Assembly: GCA_947470185.1 (NCBI GenBank)
Contig: CANIRZ010000001.1
Coordinates: 1-64,000, forward strand
From: Sphingomonadales bacterium
Lineage (GTDB): Bacteria; Pseudomonadota; Alphaproteobacteria; Sphingomonadales; Sphingomonadaceae
Reading direction: 5' to 3'
Length of the DNA: 64,000 nt
In this document: positions 58,054 through 64,000 of the stretch, piece after piece
How the letters are laid out: each line of letters starts with the position of its first letter
How positions within the stretch are numbered: position 1 is the stretch's first letter
Made by a program: the position numbers and the translations under genes
Notes under the pieces: generated by a model
What the model saw: only the letters and a program-made list of their open reading frames with translations
The model's database searches: none
What the model was told of the DNA's origin: nothing

Positions 58054-58941
58054 ATGCCAACCGTCCGCGCGAACAATATCGATATCTATTATGAAGAAAG
58101 CGGACCTGCCGATGCGCCAGTGATCCTGCTCGTCATGGGACTTGGGACGCAGATGATTGCGTGGCCCGAGGATATGATTCAAGGGCTGGTGGCGCAGGGC
58201 TTTCGCGTTATCCATTATGACAATCGCGATGTTGGCCTGTCGCAACGCATGGATGGAGCGCCCGCACCCAATCTGATCTGGACGATGGTCAAGGCGCGCG
58301 TTGGCTTGCCGACGCGGGCAGCGTACACGCTGACGGACATGATGCAGGACGGTATTGCCTTGCTGGACGCGCTTGGCATAGAAAAGGCGCATATTGCTGG
58401 CGCATCAATGGGTGGCATGATTGTGCAATTGATGGCCGCACATCATCCGGACCGGATATTGACGATGACGTCCATCATGTCCACCAGCGGAAGGGCGGGG
58501 CTTCCGGGGCCGCGCGCCGATATACGCAAGCGGCTGATGGCGCCGCGCCCGTCCAATCCGACGCGCGAACAGGCAGTGCGCTTGGGCGCTGAGTCTCTCG
58601 AAACGATTTCCTACGCCGATAAGAAACGGCCCAATAGTGCGTTTGCGGATATGGCTGCACGCGCGTTTGACCGGAGTTATTATCCCATCGGTATGAAGCG
58701 GCAGCTGCTGGCGATTATGGCCGACGGTAGCCGCGTAAGCCGCCTGAAAACCATCAATGTGCCGACCTTAGTGGTACATGGCGGCGCTGACCCGCTTGTC
58801 CCCAAAGAGGGAAGCGAAGACATTGCGCGGCTCGTGCCCAATGCGCGTTTGGAGATTATCCCGGAAATGGCCCATGATTTGCCGCCGTCGCAAGTGGGGC
58901 GCATGGTTGATCTGATCGCGGGGCATGCCAAAGCACAATAA
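58054..58941 (+). CDS. Alpha/beta hydrolase
   Basis: ILLVMGLGTQMIAWPE; DNRDVGLSQRMDG; AHIAGASMGGMIVQLMA nucleophile elbow. Confidence 0.92.
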   Translation: MPTVRANNIDIYYEESGPADAPVILLVMGLGTQMIAWPEDMIQGLVAQGFRVIHYDNRDVGLSQRMDGAPAPNLIWTMVKARVGLPTRAAYTLTDMMQDGIALLDALGIEKAHIAGASMGGMIVQLMAAHHPDRILTMTSIMSTSGRAGLPGPRADIRKRLMAPRPSNPTREQAVRLGAESLETISYADKKRPNSAFADMAARAFDRSYYPIGMKRQLLAIMADGSRVSRLKTINVPTLVVHGGADPLVPKEGSEDIARLVPNARLEIIPEMAHDLPPSQVGRMVDLIAGHAKAQ

Positions 58942-59003
58942 ATATATGGCGCGCCGCACAGTATATTGATTGCGCCGCACTGCGGGTTCGATACAGACAG
59001 CGC

Positions 59004-59315
59004 ATGACAAACAATCAGCTATTGCTTGAAGCTATCGCGCTCAAAAAATGTGTCACTGCGGTGTACAATAATGTGGCGATGAAGCTGGCCCCGCATGTCC
59101 TCTATTCCAAGCACAGCGCCTTGTTCGTGGATGCCGTGATACTGGAAAAAAATGGTGAGCTTCGCCGTGAGAAGAAGTTGGGTGCGTTTCATTTGTCGGG
59201 GCTGAACGACCTCCAGTTGACAGACCAGCCGTTTGCAATCGACGCCTTGTTCGATCCGGCTGCCGAAAAATATCAGGACGCGATGTTATTCGTGGTCGAC
59301 GCGGACGCAGGATAG
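59004..59315 (+). CDS. Small WYL-like standalone protein (hypothetical)
   Basis: LEAIALKKCVTAVYNNVAMKLAPHVLYSKHSALFVDAVILEKNGELRREKKLGAFHLSGLNDLQLTDQPF resembles the WYL-domain strand pattern. Confidence 0.65.
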   Translation: MTNNQLLLEAIALKKCVTAVYNNVAMKLAPHVLYSKHSALFVDAVILEKNGELRREKKLGAFHLSGLNDLQLTDQPFAIDALFDPAAEKYQDAMLFVVDADAG

Positions 59316-59352
59316 CACTTCCCCTCACGCCGCAGTCTTGGCATGATGGCGC

Positions 59353-59943
59353 ATGGATATTTCGGCATCTGCCATCATCTGCGCTGTCCGTAACCATGGT
59401 GAAACGGGTGCGATCGTGCGGGCATTTACGGCGGAGCACGGCATGCTCGCTGGCTATGTGCAAGGCGCGCGCGGGCGGCAGTTGCGGCCGGTCCTTATCC
59501 CCGGCAATGTCATTAAGGGTGAATGGCGCACCCGCATAGCGGGTCAATTGGCGCGCCTTACGCCCGAACCATTACACAGCCGCGCGCATTTATTGGGCGA
59601 GCCGCTGGCGATTGCGGCAATTGACTGGGTCACGGCGCTGACGGCGGCTACATTGGCGGAAGGCGTGCCATATCCGCGGGTACACAGCGCTGTTGATGGG
59701 TTGCTCTCAGCAATTGAGCTTGCCCCTGCGGCACGGGTGTGGGCGGGGGCTGTTGCCCAATATGAGACGCTGTTGCTCGCCGAGCTTGGCTATGCCGAGG
59801 ACCATGATACCGACAGCGCGCCCGTGGCGATGATGGCGCAGACGCGCAAACGTCTGGTGGCGCATGTCCTAGGCGACCGCCGCGCCGACGTGATGGCCGC
59901 GCGCGAACGCTTGGTGGAACGCTTGAAAAGGGCGGTTGCATAA
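59353..59943 (+). CDS. recO: DNA repair protein RecO
   Basis: [46 protein letters not shown]. Confidence 0.9.
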   Translation: MDISASAIICAVRNHGETGAIVRAFTAEHGMLAGYVQGARGRQLRPVLIPGNVIKGEWRTRIAGQLARLTPEPLHSRAHLLGEPLAIAAIDWVTALTAATLAEGVPYPRVHSAVDGLLSAIELAPAARVWAGAVAQYETLLLAELGYAEDHDTDSAPVAMMAQTRKRLVAHVLGDRRADVMAARERLVERLKRAVA

Positions 59944-59981
59944 GCCCGCTGCTATTGGCAGGGGAGGGATAAAGTTTGGCC

Positions 59982-60054
59982 TGTCACCCTGAACTCGTTT
60001 CAGGGTCTTAATCCAGCTTTGAAAGTAAGATGCTGAAACGAGTTCAGCATGACA
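59982..60054. repeat. REP-like inverted repeat
   Basis: TGTCACCCTGAACTCGTTTCAGGGTCT...AGATGCTGAAACGAGTTCAGCATGACA; minus-strand pseudo-translation gives HAELVSAS...LKRVQGD. Confidence 0.85.
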
Positions 60055-60070
60055 AGAAAGTTTTATACGG

Positions 60071-61123
60071 ATGTCTATGCTTATTGCCTTGTTACCCGGG
60101 GACGGAATCGGCCCCGAAGTCATTACCGAAGCTCGGCGCGTGCTGGATGCGTTGCGCATAGATGGACTGACGTTTGAAGAAGCGCTCGTGGGTGGTGCGG
60201 CCTATAAGGCGACGGGCCATCCTTTGCCTGCGGATACGCTGGCCCTCGCCAAGCGCGCCGACGCGATTTTGTTTGGCGCCGTGGGCGACCCCGATTGCGA
60301 CGCGCTGGAACGCCATCTGCGCCCTGAACAGGCTATCTTGGGCTTGCGCAAGGAACTGTCCTTGTTCGCCAACTTGCGCCCAGCCACTTTGTTTCCCGAG
60401 CTTGCCGACGCAAGTGCGCTTCGGCCGGAGGTGGCCACGCAAATCGATATGATCATCATCCGCGAATTGAACGGCGACGTCTATTTTGGGGAAAAAGGCA
60501 TGCGCAAAACTGCCGATGGCAAGCGGGAAGGCTATGACATCATGTCCTATAATGAGGATGAGGTGCGCCGCATCGCCCGCGTCGGTTTTGAAACCGCCAT
60601 GGCGCGCGGCAAGAAACTCTGCTCGGTGGACAAGGCTAATGTGCTTGAGACGTCGCAATTGTGGCGCGATGTTGTGATCGAAACCCATGTCGAATATCCC
60701 GAAGTTGCGTTGAGCCATATGTATGTCGACAATTGCGCGATGCAGCTGGTGCGCAACCCTGGCCAGTTTGATGTCATCGTCACGGGCAATTTGTTCGGCG
60801 ACATCTTGTCCGATCAGGCAAGCATGTGCGCGGGTTCCATTGGTATGTTGCCCAGCGCGTCCTTGGATGCCGCGCAAAAGGGTCTGTATGAGCCTATTCA
60901 CGGCAGTGCGCCCGATATCGCGGGGCAGGGCAAGGCCAACCCACTCGCCACCATATTATCCGCTGCGATGATGCTGCGATACTCGCTTGGCCTGGCGGAG
61001 CATGCCGACCGTATCGAAGCCGCTGTGGCCAAGGCACTTGCCGCAGGTGCACGTTCGCCTGACCTTGGCGGCAGCCACTCAACCCGCGAAATGGGTGATG
61101 CGGTTCTTGCTGCCTTGACCTGA
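60071..61123 (+). CDS. leuB: 3-isopropylmalate dehydrogenase
   Basis: [76 protein letters not shown]. Confidence 0.97.
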   Translation: MSMLIALLPGDGIGPEVITEARRVLDALRIDGLTFEEALVGGAAYKATGHPLPADTLALAKRADAILFGAVGDPDCDALERHLRPEQAILGLRKELSLFANLRPATLFPELADASALRPEVATQIDMIIIRELNGDVYFGEKGMRKTADGKREGYDIMSYNEDEVRRIARVGFETAMARGKKLCSVDKANVLETSQLWRDVVIETHVEYPEVALSHMYVDNCAMQLVRNPGQFDVIVTGNLFGDILSDQASMCAGSIGMLPSASLDAAQKGLYEPIHGSAPDIAGQGKANPLATILSAAMMLRYSLGLAEHADRIEAAVAKALAAGARSPDLGGSHSTREMGDAVLAALT

Positions 61124-61150
61124 GCCCCCCACTCCACGAAAAGCGAACAC

Positions 61151-62359
61151 ATGAAGAAAACTACAGGCCAGAATCGCGAAATTACGAAGCATTGGCGACC
61201 CGCCACCCAAGCGGTGCGTGGCGGCACATGGCGCAGCGAGCATGGCGAGACGTCTGAAGCGTTGTTCCTGTCGTCGGGCTTTACCTATGACGATGCGGAA
61301 ACCGTTGCGGCCCGCTTTGCTGGTGAACAAGACGGCATGACCTATTCGCGGTTGCAAAACCCGACTGTCCAGATGCTCGAAGAACGCATTGCGCTGATGG
61401 AAGGGGCCGAAGCCTGCCGCGCGCAAGCCACGGGCATGGCCGCCATGACAACGGCGTTATTGTGCCAGTTACAAATGGGTGACCATGTTGTCGCCGCGCG
61501 CGCGGCCTTTGGCTCATGCCGTTGGCTGACCGACAATTTGCTTCCCAAATGGGGCATCAGCACGACCACGATAGACAGCCGCGACAATGATGCGTGGAAG
61601 GCGGCGATTCAGCCGAATACGAAAGTGTTCTTCTTTGAAACGCCTGCCAACCCGACGATGGACATTGTCGACATGGCCTATGTCTGCGGGCTGGCGAAGG
61701 AACACGGGATCACCACGGTGGTCGACAATGCCTTTGCGACTAGCGTGCTGCAGCGCCCGATGGACTTTGGCGCCGACGTTGTTGCCTATAGCGCGACGAA
61801 GTTGATGGACGGGCAGGGCCGCGTTCTGGCCGGCGCAGTGTGCGGCTCGCAACAATGGATCGATGACGTGCTTTTGCCATTTCAACGCAACACGGGACCC
61901 AATTTGTCACCCTTCAACGCTTGGGTGGTGCATAAAGGGCTTGAGACGTTGGAACTGCGCGCCATGCGGCAGTCGGAGAATGCGCTTAAGGTTGGTAGAT
62001 TCCTTGAGGCGCGGGTGCCGCACATCATGCACCCCGGGCTTGAAAGCCATCCGCAACATACACTCGCGATGCAGCAGATGAAGGCATGCGGCCCGATCTT
62101 TGCGTTTTCCGTAGATGGAGGCCGCAAGCAAGCGCATGCCTTGCTCAATGGGCTGCAGTTGATCGACATCTCGAACAACATTGGCGATGCGCGCAGCCTG
62201 ATGTGCCACCCCGCGTCATCGACGCACCATGGCATGGGCCCCGAAGCCCGCGAAGCCATGGGCGTGGGCGAAGGCTTGATCCGGATCAACGTTGGTTTGG
62301 AAGACCCTGCAGATTTAATCGAAGACCTTGATCAGGCTTTGAAGGCAGCGGGTTTATGA
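61151..62359 (+). CDS. metZ: O-succinylhomoserine sulfhydrylase
   Basis: GGTWRSEHGETSEALFLSSGFTYDDAETVAARFAGEQDGMTYSRLQNPT; VVAYSATKLMDGQGRVLAGAVCG PLP lysine region. Confidence 0.93.
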   Translation: MKKTTGQNREITKHWRPATQAVRGGTWRSEHGETSEALFLSSGFTYDDAETVAARFAGEQDGMTYSRLQNPTVQMLEERIALMEGAEACRAQATGMAAMTTALLCQLQMGDHVVAARAAFGSCRWLTDNLLPKWGISTTTIDSRDNDAWKAAIQPNTKVFFFETPANPTMDIVDMAYVCGLAKEHGITTVVDNAFATSVLQRPMDFGADVVAYSATKLMDGQGRVLAGAVCGSQQWIDDVLLPFQRNTGPNLSPFNAWVVHKGLETLELRAMRQSENALKVGRFLEARVPHIMHPGLESHPQHTLAMQQMKACGPIFAFSVDGGRKQAHALLNGLQLIDISNNIGDARSLMCHPASSTHHGMGPEAREAMGVGEGLIRINVGLEDPADLIEDLDQALKAAGL

Positions 62360-62766
62360 CCAGCATCCTGGATGCATTCTTTGCGATCAGCGCCACCACC
62401 GATGGCATTACCGTGCGCGTATCGCCGAATTTTTTAGAGGAGCAATCCACGCCAGCCCAAGGGCGTTGGTTCTGGTCCTACCATATCCGCATCGAAAATG
62501 GCGGTGCAGAATCGGTGCAGTTGATGACACGGCACTGGCGGATTACCGATGGCCGCGGCACGATAAGCCATGTTGATGGTGACGGCGTTGTTGGTGAACA
62601 GCCACTTCTTCTCCCTGGTGAAAGCCATGATTATGTCTCCGGCTGCCCGCTGCCGACCCCCAGCGGCATGATGGAAGGGCAATATCGCTTCGTACGCGAA
62701 GACGGCACGACATTCCTTGCGGAGATTCCGCGGTTCACACTGGTGGCACCGGCCACGGCACGATGA
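62356..62766 (+). CDS. apaG: ApaG (Co2+/Mg2+ efflux-associated) protein
   Basis: VRVSPNFLEEQSTPAQGRWFWSYHIRIENGGAESVQLMTRHWRITDGRG; GQVVGEQP-like VVGEQPLLLPGE. Confidence 0.95.
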   Translation: MTSILDAFFAISATTDGITVRVSPNFLEEQSTPAQGRWFWSYHIRIENGGAESVQLMTRHWRITDGRGTISHVDGDGVVGEQPLLLPGESHDYVSGCPLPTPSGMMEGQYRFVREDGTTFLAEIPRFTLVAPATAR

Positions 62767-62776
62767 GCATGCAGCG

Positions 62777-63568
62777 ATGAAGCGCACGCATCTCCCCTTG
62801 AACGGTTTGCGCGTGCTGGACGCAGCGGCCCGCCATTTAAGCTTTACGAAGGCTGCGGACGAGCTTGCCGTGACGCCAGCAGCCGTAGGGCAACAGATAC
62901 GCGCGCTTGAAGATATGTTGGGCGTTGTCCTGTTCCGCCGTACCCCCAAAGGGCTTGAGCTCACAGACGAGGCCGCAAATGGCCTTGATGCCTTGCGCGC
63001 AGGGTTTCTTCAGTTCGAAGAATCGGTTCGCGCGATGCAGGCGGGGCAATCGTCCAATGCGCTTACCATCGCCGCGCCGCGTGATTTTACCGCCAAATGG
63101 CTGGCCGGCCGGCTGGCGATCTTTAGCAAGGCGAACCCCGACACGCGATTCACGTTGGTCGCTGCGGACGAAGATGTGGATTTTACCGAGGCCAATCTCG
63201 ACCTCGCCATCCGCCTGACAACGGGCCCCGGCGAACATGAGGGCGTTCGGCTTGCAGCGGGAGCGTATGTCACCGTTGCCGCGCCAGAGGGCGGGGCAGA
63301 AACACCAATCAGCTGGCCCAATTGTCCTGTAGTCGATGGGGTTGCGGCCTTGCGCCTCGCCGATGCTGGCCTGGCCATTGAGGCTGCCGCGATCGGGTTG
63401 GGCAAGGCAACCGTTCCGCTTCTGCTTGCCGAGGCCGATTTGGCGAGCGGCAAAGTCCGCGCTACGGACAATGCGCGGGAAAGCGATGAAGCTTACTGGC
63501 TACTCGCCCCCTTGCCACAATGGCGCCAGAAAAAGGTGAAGGCGTTGGTTGAGGCATTGACGGGGTAA
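62777..63568 (+). CDS. LysR-family regulator (GcvA-like)
   Basis: LPLNGLRVLDAAARHLSFTKAADELAVTPAAVGQQIRALEDMLGVVLFRRTPKGLELT. Confidence 0.93.
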   Translation: MKRTHLPLNGLRVLDAAARHLSFTKAADELAVTPAAVGQQIRALEDMLGVVLFRRTPKGLELTDEAANGLDALRAGFLQFEESVRAMQAGQSSNALTIAAPRDFTAKWLAGRLAIFSKANPDTRFTLVAADEDVDFTEANLDLAIRLTTGPGEHEGVRLAAGAYVTVAAPEGGAETPISWPNCPVVDGVAALRLADAGLAIEAAAIGLGKATVPLLLAEADLASGKVRATDNARESDEAYWLLAPLPQWRQKKVKALVEALTG

Positions 63569-63583
63569 GAAACTACCTCCGTC

Positions 63584-64000
63584 TTAAGCGTCAATCGTGT
63601 CTTCATCTAGCTGCGCGGCGTTTTCTTGGATGAAGTTGAACCGGTGCTCCGGATTTTTGCCCATCAGGCGGTCGACCAAATCGTTCACCATGGCGCGGCG
63701 TTCATATTCATGCGGCAAAGTGATGCGGATCAGCGATCGGGTCGCTGGATCCATCGTCGTTTCTTTCAACTGGTTGGGGTTCATTTCGCCCAATCCCTTG
63801 AAGCGGCCAACATCGACCTTTTTGCCCTTGAACACGGTCGCTTCCAATTCGGCGCGATGGGCGTCGTCGGCGGCGTAAACGCTTTGGCTGCCATGCGTCA
63901 GGCGGTATAGCGGTGGGCGGGCGAGGAACAGATGTCCAGCCTTCACAATTTCCGCCATCTCCTGAAAGAAGAATGTCATCAGCAAGGTTGCGATATGCGC
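63584..64000 (-). CDS. parE: DNA topoisomerase IV subunit B, C-terminal part (runs off right edge)
   Basis: HIATLLMTFFFQEMAEIVKAGHLFLARPPLYRLTHG...VGRFKGLGEMNPNQLKETTMDPATRSL; open to base 64000. Confidence 0.9.
   Translation of the reverse strand, partial: AHIATLLMTFFFQEMAEIVKAGHLFLARPPLYRLTHGSQSVYAADDAHRAELEATVFKGKKVDVGRFKGLGEMNPNQLKETTMDPATRSLIRITLPHEYERRAMVNDLVDRLMGKNPEHRFNFIQENAAQLDEDTIDA

Noticed and set aside
59869-60159. 96-aa minus ORF containing HAELVSAS and LKRVQGD
   Set aside because: Translated REP-like repeat, a well-known spurious annotation.

Overview
The window is a gene-dense alphaproteobacterial chromosome segment, most likely from a sphingomonad. It is mostly core metabolism and housekeeping: yajC-secD-secF, a two-component system, hrpB, NUDIX, a LemA/TPM operon, a polyamine ABC operon with an aminotransferase and a class-I GATase, an SUV3-like helicase/S4/ferredoxin block, lipB, hemF, trmL, cytochrome bc1 (petABC), class-II DAHP synthase, ilvE, hisE, radC, the F0 operon of ATP synthase, uvrC, recO, leuB, metZ, apaG and a partial parE. 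Three tRNAs are present: Pro-GGG, Gly-TCC and Gln-TTG. I saw no rRNA, CRISPR array, integrase or transposase. The most interesting signal is at 1.5-7.2 kb. A gene-transfer-agent (GTA)-type lysis cassette (GH108-like endolysin plus 3-TM holin) lies about 3.4 kb (start to start: about 4 kb) from a divergent XRE-repressor / DUF6456 pair that resembles GTA regulators. An 11-bp identical motif (CTTTCCTACAA), with further conserved blocks, lies the same 42 bp upstream of both the endolysin and DUF6456 start codons. This suggests a dispersed GTA regulon with a shared promoter element. Other candidates include a dyad that sequesters the start codon of an orphan response regulator (46453-46516), a 44-bp two-tier palindrome before the polyamine operon (21568-21611), a structured intergenic region (40174-40327), and a truncated membrane sensor gene at the left edge that the ORF track misses. 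All family calls are from reading protein motifs by eye; no database search was run.
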